This document shows, piece after piece, positions 42,501 through 49,697 of a stretch of DNA of 52,362 nt. Source of the stretch: a virus. The stretch covers positions 5,744 to 58,105 of IMG/VR virus record IMGVR_UViG_3300029787_000033; one strand, written 5' to 3'. How positions within the stretch are numbered: the first letter of the stretch is position 1; each line of letters begins with the position of its first letter. Made by a program: the position numbers and the translations under genes. The notes beneath the pieces were generated by a model that saw only the letters and a list, made by a program, of their open reading frames with translations, did no database searches and was not told the origin of the DNA.

Positions 42501-44084
42501 CAATCTGTAGGTTTACCGCAATTTTTAAGTGAGTTTATTGAAAATAAAAATGAAATATTTAATGAAGATAATTTAAGTAAAATAGAGGCTACTTATGGTA
42601 ATCCAACTAGAAATGCACTAGAAAATATATTGTTTCGTATGGAAAACAATACAAATAGAACTACTAGTCCAGATGCTAATGTTAATCTTTGGCTAGATTG
42701 GATAAATGGTTCTGTAGGTGCAACCATGTTTGTTAACATGAGATCTGCTATTTTACAAACTTTATCATCTGTTAACTTTATAAACTGGTCTGATAACAAT
42801 ATATTTAATGCTGCTAAAGCTTTTGCTAATCAACCGCAATATTGGAAAGACTTTTCGATGATATTTAACTCTGACATGTTAAGACAAAGAAGAGCTGGTT
42901 TATCGATGGATGTGTCATCTGCTGAGTTAGCTAGAGTGTTTGCTAATGGTGGCAACACTATGTATCAAAAAACTCAAGCTGTTTTATCTTATTTATTACA
43001 ACTTGGTTTTACACCAACTCGTGTTGCTGATAGTTTTGCTATAGCTTCTGGTGGTGCTACGTTTTATAGAAATAGAGTTAACGCTTATGTCAAACAAGGT
43101 AAAAGTAAAGCTGATGCGGAGAAGCAGGCGTTTTTAGATTTTCAAGAAATAGCAGAAGAAACTCAACAGTCATCAAGACCTGATATGATATCACAACAAC
43201 AAGCTGGTGTTTTAGGTAGACTTATATTAGCTTGGCAAAACACACCAATGCAATATACTCGTTTAACTAAAAAAGCACTAGATGATATTGTTAACAACAG
43301 AGGTGATAGAAAAACAAATGTATCTAAAGTTATATACTACGGTGCTGCACAAAATATATTGTTTGGAGCTTTACAACAAGGTATAGCTTTTACTATGTTT
43401 GGAGGTGGTATAGATGAAGAAGATATTAGAGATGCTGAAATAAGAGTTGCTAATGGAGCGTTAGATACGTTTCTTAGAGGTACAGGTATCTATGGTGCTG
43501 CTGCTTCAACGATTAAAAATACTTTGATACAATGGCAAGCTATACAAGACAAGCCGTATGGTAGACAAGATTTTACAAAAATATCTCAAGCTGTTATTGA
43601 TATATCACCACCTATTGGTAGTAAAGTTAGAAAAATTACACAAGCTTCTAAAACAGATTTGTTTAATAAAAATGTATATCCTAAGTTAAAATATAGAATA
43701 GAAAATCCTAAACTATCTGTTTATGCTAATGTAATAGAAGCTACAACAAATGTTCCGCTAGCTAGATTAGTTAATAAAGCAAATAATATAGAAGAAGCTT
43801 TAGACTCTAATCATCAAATGTGGAAACGTATGGCTTTAATATCTGGTTGGAACACTTGGAACTTAGGTATACAAGATCAAGAAATAATACGTGCTAGAGA
43901 AGAGGTTAGGCAAGATAAGTTAGAGCAGAAGAAAAAAGATAAAGCGCAAAAAGAAATAACAAGAGAAGCTATAAAAGAGTCTAAGAAAAAAGCTAAAGTT
44001 AGGTGTATCGCGTTAAAAAGAAATGCTGAAAGGTGTAAAAATATGACTGACAATAAAAATGGTAAGTGTTATGCTCATCAGTAA
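36528..44084 (+). CDS. Giant multidomain ejection (polyvalent-type) protein (2518 aa)
   Basis: Residues 1-90 are an acidic low-complexity arm. Around 310-480 there are Gly/Ala-rich hydrophobic segments (GLAAGGAAAGAATASFGGGI). VDTHEALHAIL carries an HExxH motif at H728-H732 (zinc peptidase-like). From 1625 a complete HAD phosphatase core is present: FDFDET (D1629, D1631), VLTARP (T1710), K1747 and YFVDDA (D1766, D1767). The last 600 residues are helical with GAAQNILFGALQQGIAFTMF, as in gp16-type inner-membrane ejection proteins. The end carries C2493, C2503, C2514 and H2517 in a zinc-finger-like spacing. Likely injected with the DNA to build the translocation conduit and deliver enzymes. Confidence 0.8.
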   Translation: MKRYLIDGQPIEVDPIHEEAFVEEAKAKGLSVDLEETEEENKEDKENKETDKKEESGKQQGSTDSATVEQTPTAQNQPSILGTESSSEDILSGQPSFEIQNTLNKNEKTKVNKSELKRLFGSPNFINHVKNNRISLNVSSDEDLKKELDERLENYNEATDSEGNVVAYEVDDNNKRRYLDTRNNTYEEEVDYDYDRSYGIRFKKDSQGKFLDRIKYNLVEPFLDTTMQAIDSGQDGDYTNVMVDLFFDDELDDEEADRIIQEMLEAANKPPDEDMMRFMQTASNPDVSGIRSFFDAVVEGGVKTAYKVALSSFAGQAKAVKESFDEGGEIIGLAAGGAAAGAATASFGGGITMIAGGLRGGMSVVGGVIEASSILGELIREEFGGRVPNKEELIDLFNDRNKFNEMLKKSALKGGSITLVDFIGGTAVAKGTFEVAKKGGKVNKILAATGGTIADGGVGGFGEYVSGEIIGRPATRGDIGLEIIGSSFTGGVTDVGPSIIAAARTRYTITKPGGKKENITLQQLLGILESSTPGELARLDIEVVGDNVTKQRVDNAKNRADIEVTLPPVVIDNIERQALTSLIIDKRRAQIKQEESQNKGNLEDPTLTNEIEQIDDAIKSIMSEYKNIDKRTKPVREQKKDSQEYKKYRYQSEYDSRAQFLKDIGEIYKVKVGDPKTDKEIKEIISQNPSMQGKGLEDAAGFYDPNTNEVFLNIDKIAMTGNFTVDTHEALHAILKNAVDENGNSLITPDLVVDIEKSLGPDNWNILKKRAEEVNPKTGKRYYTDEYLKQNPDEWFTFLSDALQNNEIVFDKTMTDGIKNILESIIGNYLTSRIPGLNRKIGFATGEEAVNFVRTYVESIDKGALNTSITDLIKDKKTKPGDIKKSVVKPTEVNLEKSKSELDKHITDDIKTQDDFKQKGARDKVFEEIYSNNELDGVIRNRLIRDPRFGAVVSDENRVQDLIDDIKFRLLTKMDAQYKPVVDGNKRSIFSYFYGDASGRRGAIGFVIEDVAKAYKQTVRAPGSLEVQTDEGVRTIDVEDESTGLEAFEEEEILTDKVKPTKDIVVADILGLSDEQKQLITKNIQDADLDITKLNYKNIRELLLKGPLLDILDIVSKEFGIETRRIQIKHDLNGKQRNSARNKIIEKSKEINLFDLLPEGQDPDGRATGVANTKFGEFYVKGPRVKVSEGATKGLGQKESQNKRTDVDNEEFLTIFGIKEDGTIESGRKFDGSLREFVVQVAQIIANQEIRKDASERGTATESQIVSIGRGKSEIVLSAGSFDIVKKYNQQDTYFEIKTMDDAKRYVEEVVPLLIRVFKPHVGLLNQNEIMPRKGLSKEIKDYLKQEIPKLYSEDLNVRGNFPKRELSSYVGKNNNEITKNKNKIPGYNAQVKINFETQWLAIDKALQDDPTLLGPIMMYLDLSQNSRTHINRAGAQYGGRDITAPGNMTLKLEHAVQNAYAYRFLIESSLIDKSDDRSGFKFDLKQLQKNYKLIAIKPTDDTKLNSSSYIDENGNKQSYKDGMGPGWNIYTDNWWQRYFNEDVVKTNGGLNPNNIVDENGVSLADKFKINSSGGSILVKNSINDINADKNIIEAFNKQAEFIRKQNKEIQEDLEKRGYKFSKGMSTFDFDETLIIDGENFVIATDPVTGETQRIKSGDWPIKGPQLTEEGFTFNFDDFVNVRGGVEGPLLNKMRNQIEKYGPNNVFVLTARPQTADVAIHAWLKSKGINIPFKNITGLADSRGDAKAEWMLEKFAEGYNDMYFVDDALPNVDAVKAVLDQLDVKSNIVQAKIKTSKGLSRDFNKMLERTKGVGAHKVFSKAEAKKRGINKGRYEFFVPPSAEDFKGLLYRFLGKGKQGEKDLQFFKDKLINPYSEGIKAFNTYKQGMAEQYAAIKKEYRNVSKNLNQTVAGTSFTNDTAIRVYLWDKAGFTIPGISKTLQNKLVKHVKQNPEMMAFADALSKIVKTDDVYVEPTDSWYAQSISSDLKEITQSVGLPQFLSEFIENKNEIFNEDNLSKIEATYGNPTRNALENILFRMENNTNRTTSPDANVNLWLDWINGSVGATMFVNMRSAILQTLSSVNFINWSDNNIFNAAKAFANQPQYWKDFSMIFNSDMLRQRRAGLSMDVSSAELARVFANGGNTMYQKTQAVLSYLLQLGFTPTRVADSFAIASGGATFYRNRVNAYVKQGKSKADAEKQAFLDFQEIAEETQQSSRPDMISQQQAGVLGRLILAWQNTPMQYTRLTKKALDDIVNNRGDRKTNVSKVIYYGAAQNILFGALQQGIAFTMFGGGIDEEDIRDAEIRVANGALDTFLRGTGIYGAAASTIKNTLIQWQAIQDKPYGRQDFTKISQAVIDISPPIGSKVRKITQASKTDLFNKNVYPKLKYRIENPKLSVYANVIEATTNVPLARLVNKANNIEEALDSNHQMWKRMALISGWNTWNLGIQDQEIIRAREEVRQDKLEQKKKDKAQKEITREAIKESKKKAKVRCIALKRNAERCKNMTDNKNGKCYAHQ

Positions 44085-44087
44085 ATA

Positions 44088-44098
44088 TGTAACTATAA
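44088..44098 (+). promoter_or_regulatory. Late promoter-like motif, copy C
   Basis: ATGTAACTATA followed by AATAAAAGAATAAA, almost as at 34019. It lies 15 nt before the ATG at 44114. Confidence 0.55.
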
Positions 44099-44113
44099 AT
44101 AAAAGAATAAATT

Positions 44114-44296
44114 ATGATTAATTGGATAAACTCTTGGAACTCCAAGAATAAAAAAGAAGTATACGAATTAAACTTTAGATTAGGTACGATAACTATTTTA
44201 CAGTTAGAGTTTTGTCCTTGTGTTAAATGTGACAATAAAAAAGGAACGTGTGCGAAGTTTAGATTTATGTTGTTTAACTTTGGATTTGAAATATAA
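44114..44296 (+). CDS. Small Cys-containing protein (60 aa)
   Basis: Starts MINWINSWNSKNKKEVYELN and has FCPCVKCDNKKGTCAKF with four clustered Cys, possibly a zinc site. Follows a promoter-like motif and is joined to the next gene by TAATG, supporting it. Function unknown. Confidence 0.6.
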   Translation: MINWINSWNSKNKKEVYELNFRLGTITILQLEFCPCVKCDNKKGTCAKFRFMLFNFGFEI

Positions 44297-44364
44297 TGTG
44301 TCCTTGTCCAATATGTATAACAGCAATGGTTATTGCGGCGTGTAGCTACAAATTGTTAAAATGA
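44296..44364 (+). CDS. Tiny Cys-rich peptide (22 aa), possible lipopeptide
   Basis: Encodes MCPCPICITAMVIAACSYKL plus LK. Its start overlaps the previous stop (TAATG) and its stop overlaps the next start (ATGA), a packing unlikely to arise for a non-gene. It has four Cys; MVIAAC resembles a lipobox, though the preceding part is shorter than a normal signal peptide. Function unknown. Confidence 0.5.
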   Translation: MCPCPICITAMVIAACSYKLLK

Positions 44365-46175
44365 AATTTATAGGACAGTACATACAGAGTCTTATAGCTA
44401 GGTTTCGTAGCGATGTATACTTAGAAGATATTTCTACTGGTACAATAGCTAGTGGTGGTAACCTTGGTTTAGATGCTAATAACAAAATAGTTAAAGCTGC
44501 TGAAGTTGGTAGTTCTGTTGACTTAACAAGTGAGGTTACGGGTGTATTACCAGTATCAAATGGTGGTACAGGTAATAGCACTTTAACTAGTAACTCTATT
44601 TTAACTGGTAACGGGACTTCTGCTGTTGTAGCTGAGTCTTTATTAACATTTACAAATCAAACTTTAACAATGTTAAATAGTAATGATGATAAGTTTGAGA
44701 TAGTGGTTGGTAGTGTTGGTGACACTACTATTAGTACCGTGGATGATGGAGGCGGTGGTGGTGATGGTACATCTGCTAACCTACTTATTGATGTTGATGG
44801 TGATGTAACATTAGATTCTCACACGGGAGTGCATTACGTAAAGAATAGTGGAACTACGTTTGCTACATTTGTAAGTCAAACTTTACGGCTTGAATCTGCA
44901 ACATCTAATGCCCCTCAAATTCAATTAAAAAACACAAACACTGACGCAACTGGTCCTGTTATTATTTTTGAGCAATCAACAACTGGGGCTGATGATGATG
45001 TTTTAGGTACTATCCAGTGGGCAGGAGATAACGAGAGTGACGTGTCGCACGCATTTGCTCAAATAGATGCTTCAATCAAAGATGCTACCCCTGATCAAGA
45101 AGCGGGTGTATTAGAACTCAAGGTCGCTGATCATGATAATACAATGACCACTGGTTTGAAACTAGATGGTGATCAAACTGATGGAAGAGTTGATGTAACA
45201 ATTGGAGCTGGTGGATGTGTTACAAGTATAAATGGAAGTAAAATACTTTTAGGATCTTCAGATGATGCAGTTGCAAATATAGCAAGAGAAGTTCATGATG
45301 ATGGTGATGGTGGAATACTTAAGATTGTAGCTGGTAGTGCAACAAATGGTCAAACAGATAAAGCTGGAGGTGATCTACAACTACATGGTGGTCTTGGTAC
45401 TGGAGCATTAAATGGCGGTGATATACAATTTTATAGTCACAAAAGAGGTAGTAGTGGTACTACTATAGGTACATCCGCGCTTTTATCAACGTTTGTAGCT
45501 GGATCAGTAAATACAGACTTTATTATATATGAAAATGCTGGAGCTAGTACAGATGATTATTGTAGAATAAGAGTTCAGGAACATGGGGTAACGACATTAC
45601 AAACTGTAGATGCGGCTGCAGCGGCAGCTCATTTAACTCTTACTGCTGATGGCGACATAACTCTTGATGCAGAAGGAACTATCAACATGTCAAGTACAGT
45701 CCAAAAGATAAATAAAATTTACGATTTTAACACCACAGTATTTGAAAGTCTTTATTCAGATGATCAAGGTTCTGGAACTATACTAAAGTATTCGCCTGGA
45801 GCAGATGAATCACCAACTGGTTCGGCATTGTATTTTTTGCATACTGATGGAACGTGGAATTATACCGATGCGGATAGTGTAGCGAATGGAGCGTCTCAAC
45901 TTTTAGGAGTTGGATTAGGTGCGTCAGCTAGAACAACAGGTGTCTTAATTAAGGGTTTCATTAGAATAGCCTCTAATAAAATAGAAAATTTACCAGGTTC
46001 TGGAGCTGTAGATGGTTTACCATTATATGTTTCAACAACACAAGGGTATTTTAATTTTACAGCACCATCTAATTCGAATGATTTCGTTAGAATAGTTGGA
46101 CACGCAATTGATGATGATAGTGGGGATGTTTTAATATACTTTGATCCAAGTAAATCTTGGGTAGAAATAGCATAA
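44361..46175 (+). CDS. Tail fibre protein (604 aa)
   Basis: N-terminal 20 residues are an amphipathic attachment-like helix (MKFIGQYIQSLIARFRSDVY). VSNGGTGNSTLTSNSILTGN, an NGGTG repeat typical of tail fibres, follows. The long Asp/Gly/Thr shaft has TISTVDDGGGGGDGTSANLL. A globular C-terminus ends SGDVLIYFDPSKSWVEIA. It probably binds the host surface. Overlaps the preceding gene by 4 nt. Confidence 0.8.
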   Translation: MKFIGQYIQSLIARFRSDVYLEDISTGTIASGGNLGLDANNKIVKAAEVGSSVDLTSEVTGVLPVSNGGTGNSTLTSNSILTGNGTSAVVAESLLTFTNQTLTMLNSNDDKFEIVVGSVGDTTISTVDDGGGGGDGTSANLLIDVDGDVTLDSHTGVHYVKNSGTTFATFVSQTLRLESATSNAPQIQLKNTNTDATGPVIIFEQSTTGADDDVLGTIQWAGDNESDVSHAFAQIDASIKDATPDQEAGVLELKVADHDNTMTTGLKLDGDQTDGRVDVTIGAGGCVTSINGSKILLGSSDDAVANIAREVHDDGDGGILKIVAGSATNGQTDKAGGDLQLHGGLGTGALNGGDIQFYSHKRGSSGTTIGTSALLSTFVAGSVNTDFIIYENAGASTDDYCRIRVQEHGVTTLQTVDAAAAAAHLTLTADGDITLDAEGTINMSSTVQKINKIYDFNTTVFESLYSDDQGSGTILKYSPGADESPTGSALYFLHTDGTWNYTDADSVANGASQLLGVGLGASARTTGVLIKGFIRIASNKIENLPGSGAVDGLPLYVSTTQGYFNFTAPSNSNDFVRIVGHAIDDDSGDVLIYFDPSKSWVEIA

Positions 46176-46176
46176 T

Positions 46177-46836
46177 ATGCCTACAATAAACGTAAATAGA
46201 CAAGGAAGCGCGACTGGTACTACTAGTGGTACTTTTAGTACAGCTAGAACTAGTAACGCGGCTTCAGTATCAGATGGAGATACAAGCACAGCTACTGTTC
46301 AGTATTTTACCAGCGGTAGAGGTAAACGTTTTACAAGAATTTTTCTACATTTTGATACAAGTGGTATAACAGGAACATTATCAGCTGCGCATATAGATGT
46401 AAACGGTGGAAGTGCAAACGATCCTGACCCAAACGATACTATATTGGTAAAGAGCACAGCTTTTGGAGGTGATGGTGGAACAGCTTTAGCAACAACAGAT
46501 TTTTTTAGCTCAATAGATTATAGTACAGCATATTCAACAGCGCTAACAAGTTGGTCTGCTAATAACAATGAATACACACTAACAGCAGCAGCTTTAGCTG
46601 ATATTAAAAATAATAATAATTTTACATTAGCTATAGTTGAACAAGACAATGACTATGCTGGTGCTGACGTAACTGCTACCTCTGATATAATTGTTGATCT
46701 TGGAGTAACAATAACATTAGACTACACATTAGCACCAACAGGGTACGCTAACACAGTTAATGGAGTAGCAGCAGCAAGCATAGGTAAAGTTATGGGAGTG
46801 GCAACAGCAAGTATAAGTAAAGTAAATGGAATATAA
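46177..46836 (+). CDS. Minor structural protein with C-terminal repeat (219 aa)
   Basis: β-rich body (TSGRGKRFTRIFLHFDTSGI) with a C-terminal near-repeat, VNGVAAASIGKVMG followed by VATASISKVNG, an Ala/Ser-x-x-KV-x-G motif repeated twice. Such endings are common in marine phage structural proteins (recalled). Likely a tail-associated adhesin. Confidence 0.65.
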   Translation: MPTINVNRQGSATGTTSGTFSTARTSNAASVSDGDTSTATVQYFTSGRGKRFTRIFLHFDTSGITGTLSAAHIDVNGGSANDPDPNDTILVKSTAFGGDGGTALATTDFFSSIDYSTAYSTALTSWSANNNEYTLTAAALADIKNNNNFTLAIVEQDNDYAGADVTATSDIIVDLGVTITLDYTLAPTGYANTVNGVAAASIGKVMGVATASISKVNGI

Positions 46837-46866
46837 ACAATTAATAAATATAAGTAGAGGGTAATC

Positions 46867-47166
46867 ATGATAGTATACAGTAACGTAACAGGCGATGGTA
46901 CAACATCTACACTTATAACTAAAAGTGGTAATGTGGGTGGTAACATAAACAACGTGTTAGTGACTAATAATAGTGATAGTAATGATGTTACTGTTAGACT
47001 TTATTTAGATGATGGATCAACAGAACATAGTATAGCTAGAAAAGTATTAATACCTGTTGGTGCTAGTGTAGCTTTTGTAGACGGCGTTAGATTTGATCCT
47101 GCAGTGTTTAACTTAAAAATACATATCGCAGGTACATCTGCTTCAATATCTGTAATAATAAGTTAA
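46867..47166 (+). CDS. Small structural protein (99 aa)
   Basis: Begins MIVYSNVTGDGTTSTLITKS. β-rich with RLYLDDGSTEHSIARKVLIP. No signal peptide. One of a run of small tail-associated genes; possibly a decoration or fibre-tip protein. Confidence 0.6.
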   Translation: MIVYSNVTGDGTTSTLITKSGNVGGNINNVLVTNNSDSNDVTVRLYLDDGSTEHSIARKVLIPVGASVAFVDGVRFDPAVFNLKIHIAGTSASISVIIS

Positions 47167-47167
47167 T

Positions 47168-47626
47168 ATGGAACTACAGGTAATTAGATTTTCAAACGGT
47201 ACAGATAGTACCAACGGAATATTAATAAATAAAACAAATAATAAATTTTTAGCATACACGCTTGAAGATGAATATAGAGATGAGAAAAAATATGGCGAGA
47301 CAAGAATACCTGAAGGAACTTACAAGTTGGGTTTACGAAAAGTTGGTGGGTATCACGCAAAATATTCTAAACGCTTTTCTAACATTCACGTTGGTATGCT
47401 TCATGTTCTTGATGTACCTGGTTTTGATTATATTCTTATTCATTGTGGTAATACCGATGAGCATACTGCAGGTTGCTTACTCGTCGGAGACTCGCAAGAA
47501 AATAACCAAATCACGAAGGACGGTTTTATAGGTAAATCAACACAAGCTTATAAAAGAATATACCCTGATATAGCAAACGCTATAGACTGTGGCGAAGAAG
47601 TAACAATAACATATAAAACAATATAA
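47168..47626 (+). CDS. DUF5675-like protein, lysis candidate (152 aa)
   Basis: Contains YTLEDEYRDEKKYGETRIPE, KVGGYHAKY and the signature DYILIHCGNTDEHTAGCLLV with the H...G..D..GC pattern seen in DUF5675 and L,D-transpeptidase-like proteins. Such genes occur with lysis or tail genes in Bacteroidetes phages. A cell-wall role is inferred from resemblance only. No signal peptide is present, so export would need the holin. Confidence 0.65.
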   Translation: MELQVIRFSNGTDSTNGILINKTNNKFLAYTLEDEYRDEKKYGETRIPEGTYKLGLRKVGGYHAKYSKRFSNIHVGMLHVLDVPGFDYILIHCGNTDEHTAGCLLVGDSQENNQITKDGFIGKSTQAYKRIYPDIANAIDCGEEVTITYKTI

Positions 47627-47627
47627 C

Positions 47628-48026
47628 ATGGGATTTAAAATGAGAGGCTTTAGTGCTTTTACAAAGAAAGGAGATTTTAAAAAAACTAAAAAAAAGATAT
47701 TATTTTCAACTAATATTCCTACTAAACAAGAATCTGAAGGAATACCAAGTGAATACACTATTGGAGATATAGCTACTGATGTATATAGAAAGGGTACAAA
47801 GAAGTATGTTGCAGAAACTGATTTAGAACATAGACCTACTGGTGAGTTTCAACAAATAACTAGAAAAGGTAAAAGAAAATTAAAGAAAGAAGGCTCTTAT
47901 GTTTCAGGTAGAAAAATGAAAAGAATAAAAGATGATTATCTATCTGGAGAATATGCTAAAAAAATGCATAAAAAAAGAGCTAAAAAAGTAAAATTAAAAC
48001 CTGGTCACACTAAAAAAATAAAATGA
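47628..48026 (+). CDS. FKM-tagged basic protein (132 aa)
   Basis: N-terminus MGFKMRGFSAFTKKGDFKKT is a variant of the tag, 39 kb away from the main cluster. The rest is Lys-rich (KKMHKKRAKKVKLKPGHTKK). Follows the DUF5675-like gene by one base and overlaps the barrel-like gene by 4 nt. Confidence 0.7.
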   Translation: MGFKMRGFSAFTKKGDFKKTKKKILFSTNIPTKQESEGIPSEYTIGDIATDVYRKGTKKYVAETDLEHRPTGEFQQITRKGKRKLKKEGSYVSGRKMKRIKDDYLSGEYAKKMHKKRAKKVKLKPGHTKKIK

Positions 48027-49075
48027 AAAACATTATTATATTATTACTGTTTGTTAGCACCGTGTGTGTTGGACAAATAAAAGATTTTTTTAAGTACTCT
48101 ACGTTTTATGCATCAATGACTACTGGTACTTCTTTTGTAGAAAGAGAAGACTATAGAGCTATTGGTAAAGGCTATGAAGATATAACAGTTGTTAATCCAT
48201 ATGATTATAACTTAACTATCGGCCTTCGTAAAATAGCTAGATTTGATTATGAATATAAAGTAAAAACTTGGTACTATGGTACTGAAGACAACGTAGCTGA
48301 TAATGTTACTATAGGTAATGCTAATGGCTGGGAGTATTTACTTAATTATTCTTTTATACGCGAGCGTGGCGAGAAGTTTGATAATCAAAACTTTTGGCTA
48401 AGGTACTTAGGTGATGTATATGTAGCTAAAGCTCAATACACAGATAATCAAAGAGTGAATTTAAAATATATGTCAACAGATCTTAGATTTAGAGTTAATG
48501 TTGGCAACTGGGATTTAACAGCTGGTGTTGTAGGTAGAATACATCCTGTGTATGGTATTAATCCTATTAGAGATATCTGGGTACCAGGTTCTTCTAATTT
48601 TCAAGACATAGCCCAAGACTTTGGTTACGCTCCCGAACAATGGGTGCAAGGTTTTTATGTTAATCAAAACTGGTACGACGTTAGTAGTGGAGACTCTATC
48701 CTACTCGCTACCTCAAACGATGAGTTTTTTAAGCACTACTTTGGTGAAGCTGTCGCTAGGTTTAACGAGCGTGAGCTTGATAAATTAGGTTTACAAAGAG
48801 AACTAAGCGCTGTCATTGGCGTTGCTTATTATAAGTACACTAATAAAATGTGGCTACATGCTTGGGCTAATTGCTTACCAATACATCACGGTTTAGATGA
48901 GTACTCGTTTGAGTATGGAAAACAAGATAATGATAATATAGAGTGGGATGCTGGTATAGTATTTGGTTCTAGATTAACTAAATCACTTGGTATGTTTGTT
49001 GAAGGAACACACCAAAGATACTGGATGAAACCAGTATATGAAATTAAATTTGGTTTTAACTATTTAATATTTTAA
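48023..49075 (+). CDS. Outer-membrane-barrel-like exported protein (350 aa)
   Basis: Signal peptide MKNIIILLLFVSTVCVGQ. Mature part has many Tyr/Trp/Phe-rich amphipathic strands (WEYLLNYSFIRERGEKFDNQ; VAYYKYTNKMWLHAWANCLP), and the protein ends FGFNYLIF. The terminal aromatic strand (Phe last) is the β-signal recognised by BamA. This suggests a β-barrel inserted in the host outer membrane, unusual cargo for a lytic-type phage; superinfection exclusion by receptor masking is one possible role. Confidence 0.65.
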   Translation: MKNIIILLLFVSTVCVGQIKDFFKYSTFYASMTTGTSFVEREDYRAIGKGYEDITVVNPYDYNLTIGLRKIARFDYEYKVKTWYYGTEDNVADNVTIGNANGWEYLLNYSFIRERGEKFDNQNFWLRYLGDVYVAKAQYTDNQRVNLKYMSTDLRFRVNVGNWDLTAGVVGRIHPVYGINPIRDIWVPGSSNFQDIAQDFGYAPEQWVQGFYVNQNWYDVSSGDSILLATSNDEFFKHYFGEAVARFNERELDKLGLQRELSAVIGVAYYKYTNKMWLHAWANCLPIHHGLDEYSFEYGKQDNDNIEWDAGIVFGSRLTKSLGMFVEGTHQRYWMKPVYEIKFGFNYLIF

Positions 49076-49077
49076 TT

Positions 49078-49680
49078 ATGTTAGTATTAGGTACAGCTTT
49101 AGCATTAGGAGGAACAGCTATAAGTGCTTTGTCGGCTAATAAACAACAGAAGCGAGCTGAAAGAAAAGCTAGAGAATCACAAAAGGAAATGAATAGATTA
49201 AAAGATATTTATTCACAGTTAGATACTAGTAACCCATATTTAGATATGGAAAACACAATGGAAGATTTAACTATCAACCAAAAGCAATATGAGTTAGGTG
49301 ATGAAATGTTTCAACAAAGCCAATCAAATATATTAGAAACATTAAGACCAGCTGCGGGCGGTACAGGTGTAGCTAATTTAGCTCAAAAAATAGCACAGCA
49401 ACAACAAGAACAAAGACAACAAGTTGCTGCTGATATTGGAGATGAAGAAAGAGCTAACGAAATAGCAGCTCGTCAAGAAGAAGGTCGACTTCAAGAGATG
49501 GAAAGAAGAGGTGAGATATTATCTAGAGACATGGAGAAACAAAAACAAGGAACGCTAATGGGTATGAGTCAACAAGAATTAGCCGCTTATAGAGAGCAAG
49601 GTGCTGCAGCAGAGCAGGCTAAGTTTGATGCTATTGGAGGTGGTGTTTCTTCTATTGGTAATATGCTAGTTGGAATGTAA
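49078..49680 (+). CDS. Second gp14-like protein (paralog of the 34703 gene)
   Basis: 200 aa. Shares with the protein at 34703 the Gly-rich start (MLVLGTALALGGTAISALSA), NPYLDMENTMEDLTINQ, LMGMSQQELAAYREQGAAAE and the ending SIGNMLV. It differs by a Gln-rich middle (AQKIAQQQQEQRQQVAADIG) and no Pro-rich tail. It is therefore a duplicated ejection protein, placed away from the other ejection genes. Confidence 0.75.
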   Translation: MLVLGTALALGGTAISALSANKQQKRAERKARESQKEMNRLKDIYSQLDTSNPYLDMENTMEDLTINQKQYELGDEMFQQSQSNILETLRPAAGGTGVANLAQKIAQQQQEQRQQVAADIGDEERANEIAARQEEGRLQEMERRGEILSRDMEKQKQGTLMGMSQQELAAYREQGAAAEQAKFDAIGGGVSSIGNMLVGM

Positions 49681-49697
49681 TTTAAAGTTAAATAGAT

